Below are positions 43,501 through 51,000 of a DNA stretch of 64,000 nucleotides, in pieces. Position numbers and translations under genes: made by a program. The number at the start of each line of letters is the position of its first letter. Within the stretch, counting starts at the first letter, position 1. Source of the stretch: Forficula auricularia (taxonomy: Eukaryota > Arthropoda > Insecta > Dermaptera > Forficulidae); the NCBI GenBank assembly GCA_024734495.1, contig JALMQS010000070.1, positions 13,903,295 through 13,967,294 of the forward strand. The letters run 5' to 3'. Under the pieces are notes generated by a model, which did not search any database, had not been told where the DNA came from, and saw nothing but the letters and a program-made list of their open reading frames with translations.

Positions 43501-45347
43501 TTGAGATTTCGCCACTAAATATCATTTAAGAAAAAAAAATTCAAACTACGCAATACTCTACTCTCCAAAAAGTGTCCATTAAAAAGTTAATAAATGATAA
43601 AATTAAAAAAAAAATTACTGGTCTATATGGAAGTGAATTTCTGTGAAATTAATTAGCTTAATATTTCACTAAAAATGTGGGAGGGAAAAATATTCTAAGT
43701 TTCCTTCTTTTGACAGGCGCGGATAAATGTGAAAATTTCAGGACCATTAGCCTAAACCTCACATGCCTCCAAAATCCTAACCAAAATAATCCAAAGAAGA
43801 ATAGAACAAAGAGTTGAAGAAAATCTGGGGGAAGACCAGTTCGGCTTTAGAAGAAACAGAGGCACCCGAGAAGCAATTCTCTCTCTTAGACTAATAATAG
43901 AAAGGGCTTTTATCAGGGAAGAATCTGTCTACATCGGATTCATAGACCTAGAAAAAGCATTCGATAACGTCAATTGGGAAATTATGTTTAAAATCTTAAA
44001 ACAGGCGGGAATAAAATTCAGGGAGAGAAGACTAATCTACAATCTATATCAAAACCAGACGGCAATTATAAATATTGGAGATGAGCAAAGAGAAGCCAAA
44101 ATGAAAAAAGGTGTAAGACAAGGATGTGTGCTGTCACCCATGATTTTCAACTTATAAATAGAAGAAGTGATAAAAGAATTCAAAGACAAAATTGATACAG
44201 GTATCGAAATCCAAGGTCAAAAGATCGCTATGTTAAGATTTGCCGATGACATTGCCCTTCTAGGAAGCAATAAAAAAGAATTAGAGGACGCCTTGAATGG
44301 AATTAACCAAATCCTAATAGAAGAAATCAAAATGAAAATAAACAAGAATAAAACCAAGGTCCTAGTATGTACAAAAAAAGAACAAACGAGACAGGAATGT
44401 ATCAAAATTAACCAAGAAAAACCTAGAAGGAGTTAAGGAATTCCGCTACCTAGGAAGTAAAATAACATGGGATGGGAGGAGCGAAAGCGAAATTAAATCA
44501 AGAATTGCCCAAGCAAAAATGGGGTTTAATTCAAAACAAAAACTACAATGCTCCTCCTCAATCAGCTTAGAAAACAGGAAGATGCTATTGAAGACATATG
44601 TATGGAGCATAGCCATGTACGGATGTGAAACCTGAACAATTAGAGAAGCGGAGAGAAAGAGATTAGAGGCTTTCGAAATGTGGTGCTACAGAAGAATAAG
44701 GAATATCAAATGGATGGATAAAATTACAAATGAAGAAGTTCTTGGAAGAATAGGAGAAAGAAGAACTTTGTGGAAGAGAAGGGGTCAGATGATGGGGGAC
44801 ACACTGAGACATGGGGGATATCTTGGAGGTGGGAAGGGGAAGGTCAACCAAATAATTGGGGATATGGGATGCCAGACATTTAGAAAGGCGGGGGACAAAG
44901 TCGAGTGGAGACGGGTGGTTGTGTCAAACCAGTCTTAGGTCTGTATACTCAATGATGAAAAATTCAAACTACGCAATACTCCACTACTCTCCAAAAAGTG
45001 TCCATTAAAAAGTTAATAAATGATAAAATTAAAAAAAAAATTACTGGTTTATATGGAAGAGAATTTCTGTGGAATTAATTAGCTTAATATTTCACTTAAA
45101 AATTTGGGAGGGAAAAATATTCTAAGTTTGCTTCTTTTGTAGAATGACAACGGTTTGACAATATTTAATGTACAAATTCCTTTAAATTTATACTTTTTCT
45201 TAGTATATATTATTAGAATATTTTTTTACGTTAGTTAATTATTGGCATATAATGTGCAATACCTGGTCGCCTTACACCTGAGTCTGGATTCAAGGTTTGC
45301 TGAAGGTATTGACTTAACGTTACAAGATTGGCTTCACTTAATTCCAT
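22591..45347 (-). CDS. CSE1L: Exportin-2 (importin-alpha re-exporter, CSE1/CAS)
   Basis: A HEAT-repeat karyopherin that returns importin-alpha to the cytoplasm with RanGTP. Eighteen exons join to 973 aa (human is 971): 45347-45263, 41781-41639, 41551-41359, 41283-41030, 40068-39976, 39901-39734, 39672-39543, 37455-37349, 34030-33784, 31984-31789, 29921-29818, 29750-29594, 29474-29383, 28617-28409, 28339-28242, 28164-27997, 26774-26458 and 22751-22591. The start [15 protein letters not shown] and the Cse1 hallmarks [37 protein letters not shown] and SLIALFELP are all in order. All introns fit GT-AG except 29751-29817, which begins CT. Intron lengths run from about 60 bases to 3.7 kb, and the long ones are transposon-filled. 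No frame break was found. It lies head-to-head with PSMB5. Confidence 0.95.
23040..24445 (+). mobile_element. hAT-like non-autonomous element
   Basis: The left end (CCGGATTCCTATGATATTGC, then CATATTTTGTTTGCCGCCAC) matches 28680-28890. The right end reads ATAAAAATCCGGTCTCTAA. TIR TAGAGACCGGATT is hAT-like. It holds a SINE at 24041-24199. In exportin-2 intron 17. Confidence 0.65.
24041..24199 (+). mobile_element. tRNA-derived SINE, family 2 (5'-truncated)
   Basis: GTTCGAGTCTTGCTAGCA (box B), CTCCCTCACTAACACT, GATGTGCTGTCTAAATGG and poly(A) match the complement of 46093-46291. Confidence 0.75.
24969..25118. mobile_element. MITE with 8-base target duplication
   Basis: Ends CGAGGGGTGAACCGCG and complement CGCGGTTCACTCACCCCTC. 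GTCTACGA flanks both sides (about 24960-24967 and 25119-25126). An 8-base duplication points to hAT-type transposition. A relative is near 52890-52925. Confidence 0.7.
25285..25330 (-). ncRNA. Hammerhead ribozyme-like motif
   Basis: Minus strand: CTC, CTGATGA (25323-25317), extra A, stem II GGG-TTCATAG-CCC, GAA, ATA-TG-TAT (small stem III), A, GAG. CTC and GAG start stem I. Confidence 0.6.
25633..25680 (+). ncRNA. Hammerhead ribozyme-like motif
   Basis: Same motif on the plus strand: CTC, CTGATGA (25641-25647), A, GGGTTCATAGCCC, GAAATATGTATA, GAG. Confidence 0.6.
26358..26406 (+). other. tRNA-like 3' half
   Basis: ACGGGTTCGAATCCCATCGG has a T-arm with a seven-base TTCGAAT loop, immediately after the Jockey poly(A). 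No D-arm or anticodon arm is upstream, so it is a relic and not a tRNA gene. Confidence 0.5.
26790..27960. other. Exportin-2 intron 16
   Basis: AT-rich with a C-tract near 26930-26950. The inverted text GTATACACTTTAACAGT / CATTGAAGTGTGTATACA (about 26880 and 27690) suggests a TIR element of about 850 bases beginning AAATGTATACACACTT. No frame is convincing. Confidence 0.45.
28676..29070 (+). mobile_element. hAT element fragment with transposase C-terminal relic
   Basis: TIR TAGAGACCGGATTCCTATGC, then the same text as 23060-23310. At 28930-29030 the plus strand reads [23 protein letters not shown], the hAT C-terminal dimerisation motif, ending in a stop. Located in an exportin-2 intron. Confidence 0.75.
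29105..29240 (+). mobile_element. Penelope-type repeat fragment with half a hammerhead
   Basis: GAAGACCAAGTCTTCGAAAC then TATAGTCTC is identical to 5686-5714, but CTGATGA is missing. The downstream text (ATATATCATCTCGATATATA, GCATCAAGCAGAGGACAACC) continues as at 5715-5810. Confidence 0.7.
29751..29817 (-). other. Exportin-2 intron 11 with CT instead of GT donor
   Basis: Only removal of these 67 bases joins ENEYVMKA to IMRSF, the conserved exportin-2 order. The intron starts CTATTT and ends TTTTTCAG on the minus strand. Reading through gives an in-frame TAA. Confidence 0.7.
30065..30305. mobile_element. Penelope-type foldback, partial
   Basis: The left arm ('gttgttatcgggaattaagg' to 'cttcttcagg') is of the 4488/16498 type. 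The right arm survives only as 'ccttatttcccgataacaac' at about 30285-30304. Confidence 0.65.
30119..30166 (-). ncRNA. Hammerhead ribozyme-like motif
   Basis: Minus strand: stem I TATTT-GAA-CC pairs with GG-AAATA. CTGAAGA (30156-30150), extra A, GTCAAC-AAA-GTTGAT, GAAACGTT. The stem I bulge is again three bases (GAA). Core complete. Confidence 0.7.
30452..31670 (-). mobile_element. Mariner element C
   Basis: TIRs GGTGAAGTAAAAAGTTCTGA and complement TTTTTACTTCACC. TA at left, CA at right (one mutation). Full length, about 1.2 kb, in exportin-2 intron 10. Confidence 0.85.
30526..31532 (-). pseudogene. Mariner transposase, frameshifted
   Basis: In order on the minus strand: an N-terminal region ([15 protein letters not shown]), a second HTH ([39 protein letters not shown]), [17 protein letters not shown] and [11 protein letters not shown] (normally HQDNARPHT). 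Then come [16 protein letters not shown] and a C-terminus ending NGAYLI. At least four frame changes. The second catalytic Asp is Val. Inactive. Confidence 0.9.
32200..32620 (-). pseudogene. Tc1/mariner-superfamily transposase C-terminus
   Basis: Minus strand reads [26 protein letters not shown], stop, EHLKSKV, stop, [18 protein letters not shown] and [18 protein letters not shown]. WPxRSPDLxPxDFFL plus PTTxxQLK is the C-terminal catalytic segment of an IS630/Tc1/mariner-type transposase. Three stops are present. Confidence 0.75.
32740..32970. mobile_element. Penelope-type foldback
   Basis: Arms ('aggtgggtttcacaaataaa' to 'ttatgagccc', and the inverted copy) flank about 15 bases. The left half carries a hammerhead-like core. 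The right half has lost CTGATGA. The leading GGTGTCGGTTCTAGGTGAAA matches 4375-4400. Confidence 0.75.
32831..32875 (-). ncRNA. Hammerhead ribozyme-like motif
   Basis: Minus strand: CTC, CTGATGA (32868-32862), extra T, GGG-CTCATAA-CCC, GAA, ATATATAT (palindromic stem III), C, GAG. CTC/GAG start stem I. Confidence 0.6.
32975..33632. mobile_element. Repeat with tRNA-like block and GC-rich hairpin end (copy 2)
   Basis: Collinear with 6100-6748, including CGAACTCTTGAACTATGG (complement of the tRNA-like part) and the GC-rich end GCCCGCCAGGGCTTCAGCCC. Box A is more mutated here. Confidence 0.7.
34326..34360 (+). mobile_element. hAT-type terminal sequence
   Basis: CAGTGTTTCCCAACCCTTTG followed by CGGGTCCC is a common hAT end. 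A candidate opposite end lies at 36905-36935 (AAAAAGGTTGCGATCCGCTG). Confidence 0.4.
34535..35085 (+). pseudogene. Jockey-like reverse transcriptase fragment
   Basis: Plus strand reads [16 protein letters not shown] (remnant of the FADDTALL catalytic motif), [43 protein letters not shown] and, after frame changes, [17 protein letters not shown] and [20 protein letters not shown]. This is the palm-to-thumb order of Jockey-clade elements. Several stops. In exportin-2 intron 8. Confidence 0.85.
35087..35300 (+). mobile_element. hAT-type terminal sequence
   Basis: CAGGGGTGGCCACAACGTGG then CTCGCGAGCCGCATGCGGCT is typical of hAT non-autonomous element ends. The partner end is not identified. Confidence 0.5.
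35371..36206. repeat. Two near-identical 391-base direct repeats
   Basis: 35371-35762 and 35816-36206 start ATCGAGTATATAACATCTGA and end CCTTCAGTTAAT. I saw a single T-run difference. The 53-base spacer includes GCGCTCTGGACTGGGAGA. Just upstream (35310-35370), CTCTAATGTAGGGAATTTTT is an inverted copy of the repeat's 3' part. A diverged relative is at 57800-58160. Confidence 0.85.
36206..36706. mobile_element. Repeat with GC-rich hairpin end (copy 3)
   Basis: Matches 6245-6748 but starts after the tRNA-like block, directly at the end of the 391-base repeat. It ends GAAAAGCTC like the others. Confidence 0.7.
37639..37755. mobile_element. Small hAT-type MITE
   Basis: AGGGTTTTTTAAACTGTGGG and the complement-like end AACAAGTTTAAGAAGCCCTG resemble hAT TIRs. 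About 117 bases. Confidence 0.5.
37935..38223. mobile_element. Penelope-type foldback inside Tc1 copy A
   Basis: ACAATTTCAAT is duplicated on both sides (37924-37934 and 38224-38234). Tc1 copy B shows the uninterrupted site. Arms begin TGAATGTAATGGAAGGCA and end with the complement. Confidence 0.85.
38003..38056 (-). ncRNA. Hammerhead ribozyme-like motif, best stem I
   Basis: Minus strand: CCTTTGAAACC (stem I), CTGAAGA (38045-38039), extra A, GGAGG-AAAAAT-CCTCC, GAA, ACGT, C, GGTTTGAAAGG (stem I). Stem I pairs at 10 of 11 positions, closing the structure exactly where the hammerhead fold requires. H17 is C. Confidence 0.8.
38808..39281 (-). mobile_element. Tc1-like element, copy B
   Basis: Same internal deletion derivative as copy A, with TA outside both ends. 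The minus strand keeps [19 protein letters not shown], the C-terminal Asp/Glu segment of Tc1 transposase, to the end GGFTKY-stop (39178-38960). It carries the empty site for the foldback of copy A. Confidence 0.85.
40176..41003 (-). mobile_element. Helitron-like element(s), nested
   Basis: Minus strand starts TCTATCTACTCTTTCTTAAA then CGAGC and has AAAACGGCTCTACCGATTTT. It ends AGCATCGCTCTGTGGCCAGG then TACTTA. An inner partial copy starts near 40445. Beside exportin-2 exon 4. Confidence 0.55.
41965..43312 (-). mobile_element. CCATACAGGGTATGG repeat element (copy 1)
   Basis: On the minus strand it begins TTTACCATACAGGGTATGGT and ends TATGGT AAAGTCAAGTGGATGG-like text. Copy 2 is 49826-50610 in the opposite orientation. 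It contains several GTATACATAATCAGTGGG units. Non-coding, class unresolved, in exportin-2 intron 1. Confidence 0.65.
43535..43711 (+). repeat. Long direct repeat, left copy
   Basis: About 177 bases (AAAATTCAAACTACGCAATA to GGGAAAAATATTCTAAGTTT) recur at 44957-45140 with about 95% identity, immediately flanking the RT element 43715-44955. Confidence 0.85.
43715..44938 (+). pseudogene. Non-LTR reverse transcriptase, nearly continuous
   Basis: After one in-frame shift at the start, the plus strand reads [71 protein letters not shown], stop, EEVIKEFK and then [20 protein letters not shown]. The catalytic FADD motif is intact. The C-terminal region contains [19 protein letters not shown] and ends VVVSNQS-stop. 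One stop at 44155 and shifts near 44430 and 44635 disrupt it. It is 5'-truncated and lacks the endonuclease. It is the youngest-looking RT here and is flanked by long direct repeats, in exportin-2 intron 1. Confidence 0.88.
44957..45140 (+). repeat. Long direct repeat, right copy
   Basis: Second copy of 43535-43711. It follows the RT 3' end CTGTATACTCAATGATG. Confidence 0.85.
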
Positions 45348-46092
45348 TTCTAAAAATTAAAAAATATTAAGATGAAATGTCACATGTTTTTCTATAAATG
45401 AGAGATTCATTTATGATACCTATTAAATCGGTGTTTTCTATTTGTCTTATTAATGAAAGTTTATAATGATATCAAGTTTATAATAATAGTAAGATATCAA
45501 GAGGCTTGTAAATAAAAAATAAATTAGCTTTTTTATTGAATTTCACTTATATAATTATAAATTAAATGTATTTCCTCTGGCATTTGTTTTTGAAACGGTC
45601 AAAGTATTTTTGAGCGGCAATATATATTATTAGAAGCATGATATATCACGGAAGTTAGATTCAAGAGTCAAGTTTAGATTTCTAAATTCTTTTAATCTAA
45701 GATTCATTTTCAAATGAAATAAATTTCATTTTTATTTTTTAAATGTAATAAATATATATTCATTAATAAATCGACTCTGAAATTAAATGTGCAGTTTTTG
45801 ATATTTTTTTATTTCGTAAGGAGGTTCTTTCGCGACAATCCACACAAAAAGTTTTAGCCTTTTGTAACCACTATATAAATATGAACGGTGTTAAAATTTT
45901 AGGTCATGTTTTTTTAACGTGACTGTACATTTTATGCTACTATATTCTCATTATGAATGGATCGTTTCCAAGCCAATGACCTTTATCCCCTCCACTAAAA
46001 ATAATCGCCCTAATGTTTTTTTTTTTTATCAAAAGTATTACGTGGTAAATAATTTCAATTTTTTTTTAAGTTATTTTTTTTATTTTATTTAA

Positions 46093-46291
46093 TGTCACCG
46101 GGAACAAAGCCCATTTAGACAGCACATAAGTAGTGTTAGTAGGGTTAGTGAGGGAGCCGAGTTTTCAGCCGGTAGAAATTTTTATTTGCCAGCCAGGATC
46201 GAACCCCGGACCTCCACTCCAACATCGTCATAATAGATCGATGCCGAAGCGAGGCCAGTGCGTTAGCTGACTGAGCTACCCGACTCCCCTT
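46093..46291 (-). mobile_element. tRNA-derived SINE, family 2 (full)
   Basis: Minus strand: GTCGGGTAGCTCAGTCAGCT (D-arm, box A), CTGGCC anticodon region, GGGGTTCGATCCTGG (box B), then CTCCCTCACTAACCC and TGTGCTGTCTAAATGGGC, with an A-rich tail. A tRNA-related head plus unrelated body defines a SINE. Confidence 0.88.
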
Positions 46292-47218
46292 TCTTTTAAG
46301 TTACTCCGAATATATTATTCTAACAAAATATTAGTTTTTCATCAAAAGATGGTGAAAGTCCTTCAATGAAAAGAAATAAAATAATGATCATTTTCCCACC
46401 CTTTCCCTATCTATGTAAAAAATTTCATTTTTAATTGGAATTATTTCATGTTTGGTGTGGTAAATCGTCTTCAAATTTTAACAGTGTGTTTATTATGCTT
46501 TTAATGACTAATATTCCAAGTTTCGAAGACTTCTTAAATTTTTGCATTTGTGAAAGAACTACCATAAATATAATGAAAATCAATCTATTTAGATTTTTAA
46601 GAGAATCATCCTTTCCTCTTTTCGAACTCTATATCAATTTTTGTTTTTATCGAACTTAGTTCACTTGTAATTTTATTTATCTATCCAGAAAATACACAAC
46701 ATATAATATGTCGTGTCCTAAATAGAGTTTAGAAGAACTTTTGTATCTTAAATTAACGACCACTGTTCTATGCTCTATGCACCAATTTAATCTTTAACAT
46801 TATTTTCTATAGCACTACATTTCAAAGGCTTCCAGTCTCTTTCTGTTTCTCTAATCTCCCAGAGGTTTCAACATCGACTTTGATAATATTTCTAATAATT
46901 TTTAAAGATATTAAGCCAGTCATAGATTGTTTTCTGCAGTCGAAAAATGAACTGGGAATTCAGTGTACAGACAACACATATTATTTTTTCTTCCGTAATT
47001 TAGGTTTTCAGTATAGACATCGCTTCACTTAAAATGAACGTATCGCAAGGTGCTGGCGCCGATTCTGAAGTAGTTCTAGTAATAGAATAAATTTTGTCTT
47101 ATGAAAAATAATTATTTCTTTTTGATTAACTATATCTTTAATTAATATTAAAAAGTGAATATATGAGAAGTATTTTCTTTTGGAAACGGACGACTGGTAG
47201 AATTCATTGGATAATTGA

Positions 47219-47912
47219 TGGAAAGGCAGCCCAAGAATAATGAAAAATAAAATTCTGAATAAAATAATCTATTGTAAGGTCATTTTTTAATCCTCTTAAA
47301 AACTGACGTTTCGTAAAATCTTCCCTGAAGGAGTGTATAAGAATGCTCACGAAACGTCGGTTCCTCTTAAAAACTTGACGTTTCGTAAAATCTTCCCTGA
47401 AGGAGTGAAGATGCTCCAAAACGTCGGTTCCTCTTAAAAACTGACGTTTCGTAAAATCTTCCCTGAAGGAGTGAAGATGCTCCAAAACGTCGGTTCCTCT
47501 TAAAAACTGACGTTTCGTAAAATCTTCCCTGAAGGAGTGAAGATGCTCCAAAACGTCGGTTCCTCTTAAAAACTGACGTTTCGTAAAATCTTCCCTGAAG
47601 GAGTGAAGATGCTCCAAAACGTCGGTTCCTCTTAAAAACTTGACGTTTCGTAAAATCTTCCCTGAAGGAGTGAAGTTCCCCGAAACGTCGATTCCTCTTA
47701 AAAACTTGACGTTTCGTAAAATCTTCCCTGAAGGAGTGAAGATGCTCCGAAAGACCGAAACGTCGGTTCCTCTTATAAACTTGACGTTTCGTAAAATCTT
47801 CCCTGAAGGAGCGAAGATTCCTCCGAAACGTCGGTTTTTAAGAGGATCAAAATTATCTTACAATAGATTATTTTATTTAGAATTTTATTTTAATTATTCT
47901 TCTGGTCTGCCT
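47219..47912. repeat. Eight-copy 66-base tandem array inside a foldback
   Basis: GACGTTTCGTAAAATCTTCC begins each unit (47304, 47377, 47443, 47509, 47575, 47642, 47708, 47783). Units include CTGAAGGAG...CTCC(A/G)AAACGTCGG. Outer arms (TGGAAAGGCAGCCCAAGAAT / complement near 47900, and AATAATCTATTGTAAG / complement) are inverted, as in the other Penelope-type foldbacks. The hammerhead core is degenerate. Confidence 0.85.
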
Positions 47913-48057
47913 TTCAATCAATTTTTCATTAAAAAGTGAATATGAAATAAATAAAATTTAAATTTCCGCCATCCTTTGTTCTCAATATCGTTGCCATCTT
48001 CATTTATATCAAAGCACTTTTTCCAATTTTCAATTCTCATTCTCATCAGTCAGCAAA

Positions 48058-51000
48058 ATGGCGTTACAAGACTTATTGCAAATCAATAATTTCTCTAATT
48101 GTGGTAAGTTATTTAATAAAAACAACAACGATGGATTGGAAATTGAAGAATATAGTGGAAACTTTTTAAATAATTTGGATTTAAAAGTTCCTCCATTTCC
48201 ACACGTAAGTGTTGATGCTTTTAATAAATGTTTGTTCGTTTTATTTATTTTTATTGATTGAATAAATCTCAACTTATTTTACTATTGTATTTTTTAGCCC
48301 GCTGAAAATTTCGGTTCATTGACTACTGATGAAAATGGTCGTAAATTGAACATAAAATTTGATCATGGAACTACAACATTGGGCTTTCAATATCAAGGCG
48401 GAGTCGTTCTTGCAGTCGATTCCAGGGCTACGGGCGGACAATATATTGGTATATTAAGGATTACTGAATTTATTTCGAAATATTTTTTGAGATTTTATGG
48501 AAAGATGGTCCAAAGATAACGACAAGAACAAATTCTAAATAAAATAATTTAAATGAAAGTTAAAGAAGAAAGAATGTTAGATTTTGGTAGATAGCTATGT
48601 TTATATTAAAATATATGTCAGAAGGGTTTGTTCTATCAGAAGTCGATCCTCAGCGCTAAATCTGCTTTCCGGGCAATTGGCCTAACCCTTTTCGCAGGGG
48701 CGGATCTAGCTTCTTGGGGGTCGGGGTTTTATTTATTCATTTGGAGAAAACAACAGTCAAAGTTCACAAAAAAAATACACAATACAAAACAAACATAATA
48801 CAGATCGGGGGGTCGGGTAGGCTAGGCGGTAGCATGTCAGCCAGCTAACCAAGAGGACCCGAGTTCGAATCCGGCTCGAGGCATCCGGCTAAAATCTGAC
48901 CCCCGAGGTAGAGACAAATTTAAAAATAAAAATAAATAGTATCGTAAATGGCTTATGGCTACCATGGCCGAAAAGCCAAAAAAAAAAATAATACAGATCA
49001 GGAAAAATAAAAAAACTATGACTTATTACACATTTTCTCACTGAGAGATATAGTATAAAAGTAGCTCACTCTCACCCAACCTAAAATGACTCAAACAGCC
49101 AAAGAGTTAAATCAATCAAAGTTTAATTCTATAGTCACCAAAATTAAAATCAAAAAGTAAATAAATTAAATCGTATGAGTCAAAAAGCTAAAAACCAAAT
49201 AAATTAAGTCAGTTAAGTTTAAAATTGAATAGTCATAAATAATTAAAAATTAAAAACCAAAACAAACCCAAAACAACCAAATTACATCAGCATAGTCAAA
49301 AATTTAAATTCAAAAACTGAATAAAATAATAAATTAACCCACCCAAAAATGAAAAGTCATGAATGTTAAAACAAAAAATAAATAAATAGAATCAACGCAG
49401 TCAAACAAACAAATTAAACAAATAAAAATTGAAAAGTCATAAATAGTAAAATTCAAATAAATTAAACAAATATACAAGCAAAATCAAAGTAGTTAAAATG
49501 TCAAAGCTGAATGAATCAAAATAGATCAGGCGAGTTACATCCGCCACACACCAGATCAGGAGGATATAGAGCCCCCCCTGCTTAAAAAATAAGCAGGGGG
49601 CAGCTTTAGGACGTAGAGTGCGTCATTATTATTTTTTTTTTTTGGGTGGGGGGGGGGTTTGAAAATTATTGCAAAATTACCATTATATTTTGATTCATCC
49701 GCTTGTTGCTCTTTTACTCGGTCTTTTAATAAAGGATGGATGGTGAGTATTAATAAGAATAAATAATTAAATCTTATTATATTAAACGTGCAAAGTTTAT
49801 ATATACCGAGAGAGTTTTTACTTTACCATACAGGGTATGGTCAAGTATTGTAATCGTGCAAGAAAAAACTGTTTTTTTTCCTTCTTTTTTTCGAAATATC
49901 TCAAAAACGGCTTAAACCATTTTGATTAAAAAAATTGAGCGAAACCATGGCATTTCGCTTTACAAAAAAGCTCTTATAAGTGAACATCGAAAAATTATAT
50001 TTTTCGAGATAATAATTGTTTTGTCAAAATGTCTGTTAGTCTCTTATTCTGAGCGTTACCAAATTTTGTGGACGAGCTAGCTCAAAAACTAGTGGAAATA
50101 TCGAAACCAAATTTCATACGTAGTTTTGGTTCATTGAGATTAAGAGCTGATTAGATTTTGGTATATATCGACCCAAAGTGGTGGAGGAGGGTTAAAAATT
50201 TAGGCCATTTGAGCAAACTCAACCAAATTTTGTATACATAATCAGTGGGACCCCAGAAATCTAAAAATGCAAAAACTAACCGCTTAAAATAAGGATGGGG
50301 GGGGGGTGGGGGTCAAAAAATGAAAATCTTGACCATTTACCAAACTCAACCAAATTTTGTATACATAATCAGTGGGACCCCAAAGTCTTAAAAATGCAAA
50401 AACTAACCGCTTAAAATGAGGGCGGGGGTCAAAAAATGAAAATCTTGGCCATTTACCAAACTCAACCAAATTTTGTATACATAATCAGTGGGACCCCAGA
50501 AGTATAAAAATGCAAAAACTAAGCGCCACCTACACGATTATAAATAATTTTAGGAGCCGGGTTGTATGGTAAAGTCAAGTGGATGGTCACATCAGAACAC
50601 GTCAGCTTATTTATCTTGAGACAGTCTTATAACTCAAAAACAGTTATGTGTGTATTATATGGAAAAAAGTTTCAAATAAAAGTTTATTTATATCGAGGGG
50701 AAACTAAACTAAGCTATTGTTTGTGGATCTAGAACAAGCTTTCAAGGATATTTTAAGGTCAAGTTCTGTTTTTTAAATGGAAACCTATATATTTCTTTTC
50801 AAATTCATAATCTACAAGAAAAACTGAGCAACTTTCATAAGAACTATTTTTTTATTCGACATCAAATAAACAAAATATTAAATCAATTATTAGATCTCAA
50901 AAAAATCCTAATAATTATTTTTAACAATTATTCAACTTAATTATCAAATAATAATGATTAAATAATTAATTATTAAATCGAAGTCACAACAATGAAAATA

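Larger units (their letters stand above)
45348..48057. promoter_or_regulatory. Divergent exportin-2/PSMB5 intergenic region
   Basis: 2.7 kb between two start codons facing away from each other. It contains a SINE (46093-46291) and a tandem foldback array (47219-47912). Promoter elements were not identified. Only about 145 bases separate the array from the PSMB5 ATG. Confidence 0.5.

Noticed and set aside
47204..47617. Minus-strand frame of 137 codons with the repeat EHLHSFREDFTKRQF
   Set aside because: The repetition is just the translation of the 66-base DNA array. No start context, domain or conservation signal.
47304..47835. CRISPR-like regular repeats
   Set aside because: Whole 66-base units are conserved with no variable spacers, and the genome is eukaryotic with introns.
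48806..48991. Functional tRNA gene
   Set aside because: Only the box motifs and part of the tRNA fold are present. It continues into a body and poly(A), and occurs three times, so it is a SINE.
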